From assembly GCA_003056425.1 (NCBI GenBank), contig PYVY01000018.1:29808-93807 (forward strand): DNA of 64,000 nt. Direction: 5' to 3'. The position numbers and the translations under genes are program-made. The notes beneath the pieces are model-generated. The model was given only the letters and a program-made list of their open reading frames with translations, was not told the origin of the DNA and made no database searches. Positions 24,107 through 33,931 of the stretch are shown in pieces (position 1 is the stretch's first letter; each line of letters opens with the position of its first letter). This stretch comes from Alteromonas indica. Its GTDB lineage: Bacteria; Pseudomonadota; Gammaproteobacteria; Enterobacterales; Alteromonadaceae.

Positions 24107-27010
24107 ATGAAAACAAGTTCTGCGTGGCTCAAAAGAAGTGCATTAACCTTAGCTCTTGCCACCGCTGGGGTGGCGAGTATTCCGGCCTATGGGCAAATAG
24201 AGGGGGCTACCCTACGCGGTAAACTCAGCGCGCCCGCTGCCCCCCAGGGTAAGCAAGTTACCGCCAAAGACAGCAAGCGTGGTTACGTTAGCAAAACCAC
24301 TACCCGCAAAGACGGTTCCTATGTTTTTGTAGGCTTGAAGCCGGGAACTTATGAAGTATCAGTAGATGGTCAAACAGAAACCATAACGCTACGGGTAGGG
24401 CAAACCGCTAAGCTCAACTTTGGTTTAGACGAGCAGGCCCCGGATAGCGTAGAGCGCATTACTGTCTCGGGCTCAAGAATTCAAAACTTCACTGGCGGTG
24501 AAGTTGGTACCAATATTACCCCTGAGTTGATGAAGCGCCTGCCCCAGAACAACCGAAACTTTCTGGCATTTGCTGATCTCGCGCCAGGCGTACAGGTTAA
24601 TACCGGTGCCGATGGCAGCGTTAGCTTACGCGGTGGGGCTCAGCACCAGCGTAACGTTAACGTATTTTTAGATGGCGTCAGTCAAAAAGACTATGTGCTT
24701 AAAGGCGGGGTAACCGGACAGGACTCCAGCCGCGGCAACCCGTTCCCGCAAAGCGCCATTGGTGAATACAAAGTCATCACGCAGAACTATAAAGCAGAAT
24801 ACGATCAGGTTGGCAGTACAGCAATTACTGCGGTTAGCCGATCTGGTACCAATGAGTTTGAAGGCGAAGTGTTCGTCGATTATACCGACGAGGGGCTGCG
24901 CGAAGCAGAACCTAATGAAGTGAACGGTAAATCACCGTCTATGATTCGACATACCGGCGTAACGCTGGCTGGCCCAATATTAAAAGACAAGGTGCATTTC
25001 CTTGCCGCATTTGAACGCAAAACCATCGACCAACCCTTTGATGTGAACGGCGGCAATGGTATTGATTTTGTTTCGGTACCCAGCGAATACGCCCAGCAAT
25101 TAGGTCGGTTTACTTCTGGCTTTGAAGAAGATCTGTTTTTCGGCAAGCTCGACTGGAGAATAAGCCAGGACCAGGCGCTTGAGCTGTCGGCCAAAATACG
25201 TGACGAGTCGGATGTTTCCGGGTTTGGTGGCGCCAGTGTAATGTCTTACGGGGTAAACCGTGAGGTTGAAGACAATCGCTACCATTTAAAGCACACGTTT
25301 ACCCAAGATGCCTGGCAAAACGAATTCAGAATGACGTATGAAGACTCATCCTGGAGCCCACGGCCGGTCTCGCTGGAGCCAGGTATTGTGCTACAAACTG
25401 CCGCGCAGGAAAGCATATTGAACCTGGGCGGTGGCAGGGATTTTCAGGATAAAGGACAAAAGGGCTGGGGTATTCAAAACGATTTTACCTGGTTGGATCT
25501 GCAATGGCATGGTTACCATGTCATCAAAGCTGGCTTTAAATACAAAGATATTGAGCTGCGCACGTTACAACAGCAACCTTACAATCCTCAATATTACTAC
25601 AATGTGGAATTTAATGGCCCAGGCGCCTTCGATGTGGTGCAGCCTTACCGAGTAGAGTGGGGCGTTCCGGCTACCGGTTCGGTCGGCGGAGCTGTCGTCG
25701 CCGATACCCGCCAGTTTGGTATTTACCTTCAGGATGACTGGGAGGTAACTGATCGGCTGACCCTTAACATTGGGGTACGCTGGGATTATGAAGAATTTCC
25801 TTCCTATAAAGATTTTGAAACACCGCCAGATTTGGTCGAGGCGCTCCGCGACTGGCCAAATATTGAAAATGCTAATTATGCTATAGAAGACTACATCAGC
25901 ACCGGCAGTGAACGGGACTACTTCACCGGCGCCTGGCAGCCTCGCCTGGGCTTTAGCTATATTATGGATGACGCTGAAAACCATATGCTGTTTGGTGGGT
26001 ATGGCCGCTCCTACGATCGCAACCAGTTCGATTTTTTACAGCTCGAGCAAAGTGCCGGCTCGTTTGCTGCGGTAAGCTATTTGTTTGAAGGTGACGCGGC
26101 TAACCCTTGTGACTCTGCCTCACCTTCCTGTCTGGCTTGGGATCCATCTTATTTAACCCAGCAGGGGCTGGATGGGCTGATTAGCAATATCGATGTGAAA
26201 GGTGAGCGCTTTTTATTAAAAAACGATATGGAAGTGCCGTATTCAGACCAGTTTAGTATCGGTGTACGCAGCTTCTGGGGTGATTGGAACTCTGAGCTCA
26301 GCATTGCTCATATAAAAAGCAAAAACGGCTTCAATTGGGTACTGGGCAATCGTCGCGAAGATGGCAGTTTCTTTGAACCGGGCACCGATTGGGGCTCGCC
26401 GTGGGGCTTTGGCGTACCAGGGTGGGGTAATTTATTGCTGGCTGAAAATGACGGTCAGACCCGGGCTAACAATGTTTACTTCAAACTTAACCGGGGCTTC
26501 AAAGATGGATGGAGCGTTAATCTAGCCTACACGTTCACCGATGCCGAAGAAAACCGTATCTATAACGAAGTGTTCGCATTGGATTATGAAACCGTTGATG
26601 ACTACGGATGGAGCGACGCCTCTGGTGTGTCTGACCACCGCGTAGTTATTACCGGCTCCTATGACCTGCCCTGGAATATCATTGCTACGGGTAAGTTTAC
26701 CTGGTCATCTCCCCGCACTTACCAAAACCTGGTATGTGCAGACGATAGCTGTAGCTATCAACGCACCCAGCCAGAAGACAGTGATTATCACCGGTTTGAC
26801 TTAGCCTTAAGCAAAGACTTTGCCACTGACTACATCATGAATGGCTCCACATTCTGGGTCCGCTTTGATGTTCAGAATTTATTTAACGCCACTAATTACC
26901 GCGATTTTTATCTTGACCCTAATCAGGATAATTTCGAGCAGGCTAATCTGAACAGTTCCACCGAAGGAGGCAAGCGTCAGCTTAAATTGTCAGCGGGCTG
27001 GCAATTCTAA
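24107..27010 (+). CDS. TonB-dependent receptor (glycan uptake)
   Basis: A 967-residue outer membrane receptor. Signal peptide (residues 1-29, ending PAYGQ); a carboxypeptidase-regulatory-like/CNA-B type domain (about 33-105); a TonB-contact and plug region starting near VERITVSGSRIQNF and including LRGGAQHQRNVNVFLDGV; then a beta barrel ending in the usual aromatic residue (GWQF). Receptors of this layout in Alteromonadaceae import oligosaccharides. A glucanase follows on the same strand 84 bases later, and a LacI repressor with operators precedes it. Substrate is likely a glucan oligomer. Confidence 0.88.
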   Translation: MKTSSAWLKRSALTLALATAGVASIPAYGQIEGATLRGKLSAPAAPQGKQVTAKDSKRGYVSKTTTRKDGSYVFVGLKPGTYEVSVDGQTETITLRVGQTAKLNFGLDEQAPDSVERITVSGSRIQNFTGGEVGTNITPELMKRLPQNNRNFLAFADLAPGVQVNTGADGSVSLRGGAQHQRNVNVFLDGVSQKDYVLKGGVTGQDSSRGNPFPQSAIGEYKVITQNYKAEYDQVGSTAITAVSRSGTNEFEGEVFVDYTDEGLREAEPNEVNGKSPSMIRHTGVTLAGPILKDKVHFLAAFERKTIDQPFDVNGGNGIDFVSVPSEYAQQLGRFTSGFEEDLFFGKLDWRISQDQALELSAKIRDESDVSGFGGASVMSYGVNREVEDNRYHLKHTFTQDAWQNEFRMTYEDSSWSPRPVSLEPGIVLQTAAQESILNLGGGRDFQDKGQKGWGIQNDFTWLDLQWHGYHVIKAGFKYKDIELRTLQQQPYNPQYYYNVEFNGPGAFDVVQPYRVEWGVPATGSVGGAVVADTRQFGIYLQDDWEVTDRLTLNIGVRWDYEEFPSYKDFETPPDLVEALRDWPNIENANYAIEDYISTGSERDYFTGAWQPRLGFSYIMDDAENHMLFGGYGRSYDRNQFDFLQLEQSAGSFAAVSYLFEGDAANPCDSASPSCLAWDPSYLTQQGLDGLISNIDVKGERFLLKNDMEVPYSDQFSIGVRSFWGDWNSELSIAHIKSKNGFNWVLGNRREDGSFFEPGTDWGSPWGFGVPGWGNLLLAENDGQTRANNVYFKLNRGFKDGWSVNLAYTFTDAEENRIYNEVFALDYETVDDYGWSDASGVSDHRVVITGSYDLPWNIIATGKFTWSSPRTYQNLVCADDSCSYQRTQPEDSDYHRFDLALSKDFATDYIMNGSTFWVRFDVQNLFNATNYRDFYLDPNQDNFEQANLNSSTEGGKRQLKLSAGWQF

Positions 27011-27039
27011 GATGGGGCTGACCCTCATTACATTCTAAA

Positions 27040-27064
27040 GTTGTCTGGCCGGGCGCCAGACAAC
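27040..27064. terminator. Perfect hairpin between receptor and glucanase genes
   Basis: GTTGTCTGGC (27040-27049) and GCCAGACAAC (27055-27064) form a 10-bp stem with loop CGGGC. No T-run follows. It could protect the receptor mRNA from 3' decay or partly terminate, lowering expression of the glucanase relative to the receptor. Confidence 0.5.
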
Positions 27065-27094
27065 ACTCTGTTTACCCAATAAAAGTCGATAATT

Positions 27095-28741
27095 ATGTTT
27101 AAACCACTCCTCAAAGCACTAACCCTGTTTGTTTTTACCATGTCCGGTGCGTGGGCGCAGGGCGAGTTCGAACTGACTGGCTACGATAGTCATATAGAGT
27201 TGGCCTGGCCAAAACTGCATAGTGAAGGAAATCAATATCAGGTAGAAGCCAGCCTGGATGGCGAGAACTGGGAGCATAGGCTGACCACCCATGATACCCG
27301 GGTTTTGGATTTTGTCCGGGAAATGGGCAGCAACATTTCTTTGCAGTATCGCTTAAAGTTATTACAGGATAATGCCCCCGCCAAGGTGATTGCCACCGGC
27401 TCTGCACAAATCCGCGACTTCAGCGACGATGAACTTATGGATATGGTGCAAAAGTACACGTTCAGGTATTTCTGGGAATATGCTGAGCCGCAGACCGGGT
27501 GGGCACGAGAACGTAAGCCACGTTTGCCCACTGTTGATATTGTGACCTCCGGCGGGACCGGTTTCGGGATTGCTGCAATTATCACCGGCGCACAGCGCGG
27601 CTGGATCACCCGGGCCCAAGCGATAGGGCGGATTACCAAAATAACCGACACCTTGGACAGGCTGGAACGTTTTCATGGTATGTGGGCGCATTGGTACGAT
27701 GCAGATACCGGCGAGGTGTTTAACTTCAGCTCGTTTGACGATGGTGGTGACATCGTTGAGTCGGCCTTTATGGCGCAGGGGTTATTGACCGCGCGTGAAT
27801 ACTTCAATCAGCAAACACCGGAAGAAACCGCTTTGCGTAATACTATCACCCGCTTATGGGAAGGCATGGAGTGGGACTGGTACACCAAGGGAGAGAATGT
27901 ACTGTACTGGCACTGGTCGAAAAACTATGACTGGATGATGAATCATAAAATTACCGGTTATAACGAAGCGCTGATTGTGTACATCCTGGCCGCGTCGTCA
28001 CCCACCCATCCTATTTCGGCTGAGGTTTACCATGAAGGCTGGGCCAGTTGGGAGGTTGATACTTTCAGAAATTATCAGGATTATTACGGTATGGCATTGC
28101 CGTTGGGACAGCACCTTACCAAAGGTGGCCCGCTCTTTTTTGCCCACTACAGCTTTATGGGGCTTGATCCTCGAGGCCTGCGTGATGATTACGCGAATTA
28201 CTGGGAACAAAACAAGCGCCATACCCTTATAAACCGGGCCTATTGTATCGATAACCCATACGGCTGGCAGGGCTATGGCGAGCAGCTTTGGGGGCTTTCT
28301 GCTGGCGACATGGTACCGGCTGGCTATACTGCCCATGCGCCCGGTGCCCAGCGCGACCACGGGACCATACAACCTACTGCGGCACTATCTTCCATGCCCT
28401 ATACGCCCAGTGAATCCTTATCAGTACTGCGCAATTTATACCGTAATTACGGCAAACATCTGTTTGGCGAAATGGGTTTTTATGATGGGCTTAACCCCAG
28501 CGTATCGCAAGACCCCCAACAGCAGGTTCGGTATACCTATCTGGCCATCGATCAAGGCCCCATAGTAGGCATGATTGAAAACCATCGCAGCGGTTTATTG
28601 TGGCAGGCGTTTATGGCGAACTCAGAAGTCCTGGCCGGCTTACGTAAGCTGGGCTTCTCTATTGATCAGCGCCAGATTCCCGAGCTGGCTGCCAGTGAAA
28701 ATGAAGAGTACGTATTCTCGCCTACCCCGGCCCCCCGGTAA
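27095..28741 (+). CDS. GH144-like glucanase (PF10091 glycoamylase family)
   Basis: A 548-residue exported enzyme with a signal peptide (1-22), an immunoglobulin-like N-terminal domain (about 25-108) and an (alpha/alpha)6 barrel of the PF10091 family (about 110-530). Signature phrases include DMVQKYTFRYFWEYA, VTSGGTGFGIAA, FDDGGDIVESAF and YLAIDQGPIVGMIEN. Members characterised in Bacteroidota are endo-beta-1,2-glucanases of GH144. It is cotranscribed with or follows the TonB receptor. Beta-1,2-glucan is the best guess for the substrate. Confidence 0.8.
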   Translation: MFKPLLKALTLFVFTMSGAWAQGEFELTGYDSHIELAWPKLHSEGNQYQVEASLDGENWEHRLTTHDTRVLDFVREMGSNISLQYRLKLLQDNAPAKVIATGSAQIRDFSDDELMDMVQKYTFRYFWEYAEPQTGWARERKPRLPTVDIVTSGGTGFGIAAIITGAQRGWITRAQAIGRITKITDTLDRLERFHGMWAHWYDADTGEVFNFSSFDDGGDIVESAFMAQGLLTAREYFNQQTPEETALRNTITRLWEGMEWDWYTKGENVLYWHWSKNYDWMMNHKITGYNEALIVYILAASSPTHPISAEVYHEGWASWEVDTFRNYQDYYGMALPLGQHLTKGGPLFFAHYSFMGLDPRGLRDDYANYWEQNKRHTLINRAYCIDNPYGWQGYGEQLWGLSAGDMVPAGYTAHAPGAQRDHGTIQPTAALSSMPYTPSESLSVLRNLYRNYGKHLFGEMGFYDGLNPSVSQDPQQQVRYTYLAIDQGPIVGMIENHRSGLLWQAFMANSEVLAGLRKLGFSIDQRQIPELAASENEEYVFSPTPAPR

Positions 28742-28753
28742 CAGGCTAAATGC

Positions 28754-28800
28754 AGCCGGTTTGCCCGTTTTAGTAATGTGTATGAACGGGTAAGCCGGCT
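28754..28800. terminator. Long imperfect hairpin after the glucanase gene
   Basis: A 16-base arm (28754-28769, AGCCGGTTTGCCCGTT) pairs with 28785-28800 (AACGGGTAAGCCGGCT); the two non-matching positions allow G-U pairs. The loop is 15 bases. No T-run follows. Probably the 3' end structure of the receptor/glucanase transcript. Confidence 0.5.
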
Positions 28801-28887
28801 CCTTAGATGTAACAAAGTTTGTAATAGTATTGAAATCGCCAGCAATAAGGCCACATCATAAAGAACAGGTTTTAGCCCGAGGCGACT

Positions 28888-30246
28888 TTGATACAACAAT
28901 GGTTTACGCCTGCCCAGCATAATCACTGGGCAAATTGGTTTTTAAAAGAACGTCACCGATTTTCCATTACCGGCTTAAGCCGTAGTGGGAAATCTATGCT
29001 GTTTACCAGCCTAATGACAATGCTTAAATACCGCAGTGAAGGGCAATACGAATGTCTGCCGTTGCTCGAACATTTGCCGATGAATTTGGTTGAGCATATG
29101 TGGGTAGAACCTATTGACGGGTTTAACATGTTCCCGGTGGAAGAGCACCTCGAAGCATTGCACCAGGGGCAATGGCCCACTCCAACCGAAGATGTATATG
29201 GCTTTAAATTGGTTATTCGATTAAAGCAGATCAGTGGGGTTAAGAAGTACTTACTACCATATACCGACGTTGTTTTTGAGTTTATCGATTATCCTGGTGA
29301 GTGGCTAACCGATTTGCCGCTGTTGAATCGGGAGTACGCCCAGTGGTCTGACTCTTCCTGGGCGCAACAAATGAACCGTCCGCAGCGCGATTATGCCCAT
29401 GCCTGGCATCAAGGCGTAGAAGCATTTGATTTTGACGCCGCGCCCACTTCGCAAAATGTAGCTACACTGGTGGGTTTGTACCGTAACTACTTAAAGCATG
29501 CCAAAGACAATGGCATAACGTTGCTGCAACCGGGCAGTTTTTTGCTGGGTAATAACAGCTATGACTGGCAACAGCACGGTTTTACCCCCTTACCGTCTAG
29601 CGTCAGCAGTGATATTACGCACCCGTGGACGGTACTGTTTAGCAACAATTTCAAACATTTTCAGCAGCATTGGTTGCAACCGCTTAAACGTAAAACCTTT
29701 CGGCAGGCTGATAAGCAAATTGTTCTAATCGACCTGTTTGAAGGGCTAAACCACAGTAAACAGCATCTTTATCAGCTTAAAGAAACCATGAGCCATTTGG
29801 CGGAAACCTTCACCTACGGCGATGATTCGTGGGTAGCGCGCCATGTGCTACGCCAGCAAAACATCAGTAAAGTTGCGTTTGTCGCTGCCAAAGCCGATTT
29901 AATTCCTCAGGCCCATCGCGAACCTTTACTGAGGCTGTTGAAACAGGTGACCGCTGGCGCAGTAGCGCGGTTTGCCGATAAACCTGTCACATTTGAACAC
30001 TTTCTGGTTAGCGCCATTCAGGCTACCGATCCAGGTAGCAATGCGACCAGTTTGCGCTATCGGAATGCCGACAATAAGTATCTGGAAGCCGACTTCGACC
30101 CTTTACCTGAAAGCATTGCTGCGATGTCGGCTGATGAGCACTTTCCGGTGTTACCAGCAAAGGTGCCTGAAGATTATTTGCCGCGTATATTGAATGGCCG
30201 CGGCTTGGATCGGCTATTCCAGTTTCTGTTAGGACCATCATCATGA
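28888..30246 (+). CDS. ycjX: YcjX-family P-loop protein (DUF463)
   Basis: A 452-residue protein of the YcjX family with Walker A GLSRSGKSML (about residues 29-38) and the family phrase FEFIDYPGEWLTDLPLL. YcjX proteins are GTP/ATP-binding, linked to envelope stress in enterics, where they sit by psp genes; no psp gene is seen here. TTG start at 28888 with CGAGG 6 bases before it. It overlaps ycjF by 4 bases (ATGA). Confidence 0.88.
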   Translation: MIQQWFTPAQHNHWANWFLKERHRFSITGLSRSGKSMLFTSLMTMLKYRSEGQYECLPLLEHLPMNLVEHMWVEPIDGFNMFPVEEHLEALHQGQWPTPTEDVYGFKLVIRLKQISGVKKYLLPYTDVVFEFIDYPGEWLTDLPLLNREYAQWSDSSWAQQMNRPQRDYAHAWHQGVEAFDFDAAPTSQNVATLVGLYRNYLKHAKDNGITLLQPGSFLLGNNSYDWQQHGFTPLPSSVSSDITHPWTVLFSNNFKHFQQHWLQPLKRKTFRQADKQIVLIDLFEGLNHSKQHLYQLKETMSHLAETFTYGDDSWVARHVLRQQNISKVAFVAAKADLIPQAHREPLLRLLKQVTAGAVARFADKPVTFEHFLVSAIQATDPGSNATSLRYRNADNKYLEADFDPLPESIAAMSADEHFPVLPAKVPEDYLPRILNGRGLDRLFQFLLGPSS

Positions 30247-31136
30247 ACGAACCAGTTGAAGGGTATAAAGCAAAGATAACTCAGCGCGAAGTAAGTGAGG
30301 CACCGCCCACCCAGGTTATGCCCCAAAAGGTAAATACTGAGCGCTGGCAAGCCCAACAGCAGCGCGCCCGTCTGTCGCTATTTACTATGACCTTACTATT
30401 AGGAGTGATGACCTATCTTGCGTTCAGTATTGTAGAAGCAACCAGTTATTTGCTTGAGCGCTTTGCCAGCGCGCCAATCAGTACGGTGGTATTGGCAGGC
30501 TTACTGAGCTTGTTTACGTTCTGCTTAGTGTGGTTAATCGGCCGTGAGGTTCGCGGCTTTACCGCTGTGAACCAGTATCTGGAAAAGACCGTGGTGGTAG
30601 AAACGTTGGAAAAACAGCCGCCGGCCATGGTTATCCAGGCATTGGACAAACATGCAGCGACGTTTTCCAAGGGCAGTTTTGCCGCCCACCAGTATCGTCA
30701 GTTTAAGCAAACCCGCAGCGCTGATATGAGCGCAGCGGAACTCATTCGGCTATACCAGCGTACGGTTACCGAACCGGTCGCTCAAAAAGCGCATAGTGTG
30801 GTAAAAAGCGAATCGCTGATCAGTGGAAGTTTGGCATTTGTGAGCCCCAATCATCTCATTCAAACGCTGACCATTTTATGGATAAGCCTGAGGACAGTGC
30901 GCCGGGTAGCCCAGGTATTTGGTTTGCGTCCTGCTACCGCAGGGAACTGGAAACTGCTTACTTTGTTAGCCCAAAATCTTGCTGCGCAAAGCATTTTCGA
31001 CCTAGCCACAGATGAGATTGCGAATCAAATTAGTGGTTCGCTTACCGCCCGCTTTGTGGAAAATTCCGCCGAGGCCGTCGCCGCGGGGGCACTTAATGTC
31101 CGGTTGGGTAGAACGCTTATTCGCTTACTGCGTTAA
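30243..31136 (+). CDS. ycjF: YcjF-family inner membrane protein (DUF697)
   Basis: A 297-residue protein. A soluble N-terminus is followed by two membrane helices (about residues 40-64 and 76-100), then a C-terminal DUF697 part, with SESLISGSLAFVSPNHLIQ and SLRTVRRVAQVFGLRP. It is translationally coupled to ycjX by an ATGA overlap. Its stop overlaps the stop of the convergent exporter gene by 4 bases. Function unknown; YcjX and YcjF occur as a pair across gammaproteobacteria. Confidence 0.87.
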   Translation: MNEPVEGYKAKITQREVSEAPPTQVMPQKVNTERWQAQQQRARLSLFTMTLLLGVMTYLAFSIVEATSYLLERFASAPISTVVLAGLLSLFTFCLVWLIGREVRGFTAVNQYLEKTVVVETLEKQPPAMVIQALDKHAATFSKGSFAAHQYRQFKQTRSADMSAAELIRLYQRTVTEPVAQKAHSVVKSESLISGSLAFVSPNHLIQTLTILWISLRTVRRVAQVFGLRPATAGNWKLLTLLAQNLAAQSIFDLATDEIANQISGSLTARFVENSAEAVAAGALNVRLGRTLIRLLR

Positions 31137-32359
31137 AGGGCCTTTTTCGTTGGCATCACCACATTGGCAAAAATAAGGCCGGCCACCAAGGACATAAATA
31201 TCAGAAACACTTCCTGGCCAATGTGATCGGCCTGAACAAAGTTTTTGCCTGAAATAAACGAGTTCAAACCAATATAGGTTTTAGAGCCAGGCACCAGCAC
31301 AATTAAGCCGTGCATACTTACAATCGTGGCAGGTTGGTTAGCGATACGGGTAAACAGGTTAGAAAATATACCTAACGCAAAGGCGCCAATAAAGGTGGCC
31401 AGGGTTTGGTCCATCAGTAAAGATGAGCCCACAGTGGCGCCATAAGCCACAAAAGATGACGCTATTCCCCATACAATATGTTTGGGACGGGTACGAAAAA
31501 TAGCGACCAAGGCAATACTCAGTAATAGTACAGATAACCAGGTCGCCCAGTAAGGTAACGATACGGCAGGTTGGTATTGGTTCTCGCCAAACAGGGTAAA
31601 GCCGATGGCGACACCTAAGAAAGCCCCAAAGTACAGTTTAAATAACTGCATCAGTGCATCCATGATGCGGGCGGTGCCTGACACCATATTGCGGGAGGCT
31701 AATTCAGCCAGGCCCATAGTCAGAGCAAGGCCCGGCACCAGAATAATTACCGAAGACAGAACAATGAGCGGGATGTTGATACCTGGGTCCAGATAACGGC
31801 TAATAGCGCAGGCCAGCAAGCCTGAACCAAACGAGGTCACCGGCTCCAGCATCAGATTCACACGCTTTGAGCGGGTTGCCCAGACCGCCCAGATATAGGT
31901 TACCAGGCCCAGTACACCTGACCACATGATCTCATTTACACTGGCCCCCATCAACATAGCAAAAGCACTGGTAGCCAGCCCAAATGCCACCAGCGTAATT
32001 AGCTTACCGTACAGGCTGGGCATAGCATCAATCTCGTCCAGCTGCTGGTCGGCTTCACTCAACGTAAGCTGGCCGTTAAGTAACTGCATAGCCAGTTCAT
32101 CGGTGCGCGACAGGGCGTTAAGGTCAAGATCTCCCGGTTGCAGACGAGCCGCAGAGTTGTATTCCTCTTCGTGCTTATCGCTCCACAATACAAAGGTAAG
32201 GGAGGTGGGAGTGGAAATAAAAGACGCCCGCACGCCAAGGTAGGTAGCGACTTCGGTCAGATAGGCTTCAAGCCGGAACGCAGGGGTACCATAACGGTGT
32301 AACATCTTGCCCAGCTTAACAATAAATTTGCGTATCTGGATAAATTCACGGGTGTCCAC
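31133..32359 (-). CDS. ThrE-type threonine/serine exporter (YjjP-YjjB fused)
   Basis: A 408-residue protein in which a YjjP-like domain (PF06738; N-terminal KLGKMLHRYGTPAFRLEAYL and the helices to about residue 255) is fused to a YjjB-like domain (PF12821; about 265-405). In E. coli the two halves are separate genes, yjjP and yjjB; the fused form resembles Corynebacterium ThrE. About ten membrane helices. Start is GTG at 32359 with a weak site. Substrate is inferred: threonine/serine or succinate. Confidence 0.8.
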   Translation of the reverse strand: MDTREFIQIRKFIVKLGKMLHRYGTPAFRLEAYLTEVATYLGVRASFISTPTSLTFVLWSDKHEEEYNSAARLQPGDLDLNALSRTDELAMQLLNGQLTLSEADQQLDEIDAMPSLYGKLITLVAFGLATSAFAMLMGASVNEIMWSGVLGLVTYIWAVWATRSKRVNLMLEPVTSFGSGLLACAISRYLDPGINIPLIVLSSVIILVPGLALTMGLAELASRNMVSGTARIMDALMQLFKLYFGAFLGVAIGFTLFGENQYQPAVSLPYWATWLSVLLLSIALVAIFRTRPKHIVWGIASSFVAYGATVGSSLLMDQTLATFIGAFALGIFSNLFTRIANQPATIVSMHGLIVLVPGSKTYIGLNSFISGKNFVQADHIGQEVFLIFMSLVAGLIFANVVMPTKKAL

Positions 32360-32528
32360 AACCTACTCACAATGCCAGGCTCCTAGTTTAGAAGCGATTA
32401 AAAATCAGGCGGATTGTAGGGGTAATAGTAAACAATAACAATGCACAAATTTACTATTTTTGGGTTAGTTTTTATAATCTGTTAACGGCAGGTAAACCAA
32501 TGGATTCAGCCTGCCGCAAAGACCCAAA

Positions 32529-33824
32529 CTACTGCACGTCTTTGTCATCAGATAGCTGGTGAGCAGCTTTTTCCTCGGCTTTGCGCAGCATAACCGGTGC
32601 CATCACCCCATGAATTACAATCGACAATAGAATAGTAAACATTACGGCCGACCACAGCGCCGTCGTATCTCCAAATTCGCCATGGTTTTCGCCATAGGTT
32701 AGATAATACAGCGAACCCACCCCGCGCACCCCCAGAAACGCCATGGTAAATTTGCCGTAAAGGGGCAGCTTGCAAGCGGCTAATCCCATTAAACCAGCGA
32801 GGGGACGAATCAAAAACACCACACATATGCCTAACAAAGCACCGGACCAGGTAAGCGCATCTAAAATGCCGTTTGCCAGGTACGCGCCCAGTATAAGTAA
32901 AAACACAATCAACATGACGCGTTCTACCTGCTCCAGAAAATGGTGGGAAAACGCGTGATAATCGTGGTCAGGCTGGGCTTGTTTAGCCACCACTGCAGAG
33001 ATAAATACCGCCAGAAAGCCGTAACCGTGAATGATCTCCGCCAGCGCATAGGCACAAAAAATGGCGCCCAGTCCCACCACACCTTCACTGGTGTAAGACA
33101 TGGGTTTCTTTTTCGCATGCTCAGTCTGTTCGCCTTTTGCTAAATAGGTAAACACATACCATCCACCCAGCTTACCGACCAGCAAACCGGCGCCGACCCC
33201 GGCCGCTACTCGCCAGACAAGATCTTCAAGTAACCAATGGGTGGCCCAGCTTCCCATCGCAGTCATGCCGATAGCAGCAATGCCTAAGTGAACAAACGGA
33301 AACGCCAGCCCGTCGTTTGCCCCGGCCTCTACGGTAAGATTAAACCGAATATCGTGTCTTTCCGCTTCCTCGCCCGGAGGCCCTACCTGTACAGAACTGG
33401 CCAGTACGGGGTCGGTGGGGCTAAGTACTGCACCCAGAAAAATAGCCGAAGCCACTGTCAGGCCCATAAAATACCAGCCGAACAATGCCACCATAATAAT
33501 GCTCAGCGGCATGGTTATGAGTAGCAGGGGCCACACCTGGTTCCAGCAGCGCCATGAAAAGGGCCGATCAATGGCTATCCCCGCAGCGCTCAATGAAGCA
33601 ATCACTAAAAATTCGGTAAGGTATTCAGCGCCGGTAGCATGAGCAGTATTATTTGCCAAGTCGATGGCAGGCAGGTTAATGGGCAGGCTAAACACCCCCC
33701 AGCCGATTAAAATGTAAATTAGTGGGAAAGGAATCAGTGTATTCACTAATCGCCGCTGTACGCCCACCGCAACAAGCAGACTTAGCCCAATAAGAAGATA
33801 AATATAAATTCTGCTTTCTGCCAT
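32529..33824 (-). CDS. CPA1-family Na+(K+)/H+ antiporter (NhaP-like)
   Basis: A 431-residue, 12-helix antiporter. The CPA1 motifs GAVLSPTDPVLASSVQ and EAGANDGLAFPFVH (the ND motif acids take part in ion exchange) are clear, as is FLGVRGVGSLYYL. Exports Na+ or K+ in exchange for protons across the inner membrane, useful in a saline habitat. No C-terminal regulatory domain. It lies alone between the exporter and the thiamin operon on the same strand. Confidence 0.87.
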   Translation of the reverse strand: MAESRIYIYLLIGLSLLVAVGVQRRLVNTLIPFPLIYILIGWGVFSLPINLPAIDLANNTAHATGAEYLTEFLVIASLSAAGIAIDRPFSWRCWNQVWPLLLITMPLSIIMVALFGWYFMGLTVASAIFLGAVLSPTDPVLASSVQVGPPGEEAERHDIRFNLTVEAGANDGLAFPFVHLGIAAIGMTAMGSWATHWLLEDLVWRVAAGVGAGLLVGKLGGWYVFTYLAKGEQTEHAKKKPMSYTSEGVVGLGAIFCAYALAEIIHGYGFLAVFISAVVAKQAQPDHDYHAFSHHFLEQVERVMLIVFLLILGAYLANGILDALTWSGALLGICVVFLIRPLAGLMGLAACKLPLYGKFTMAFLGVRGVGSLYYLTYGENHGEFGDTTALWSAVMFTILLSIVIHGVMAPVMLRKAEEKAAHQLSDDKDVQ

Positions 33825-33931
33825 GTACGCATCCCGGCAAGGTTAAAATTAATTCATAAAACACCCGTGTTAAATGATTACCGTAAGTGAAAAGATAAAG
33901 ATTACACCGGCCCCAGTATTTGTTTACCCGG

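Noticed and set aside
32486..32516. GGCAGG/CCTGCC repeat between the exporter and antiporter genes
   Set aside because: Six-base arms with a long loop and no T-run; no support for a function.
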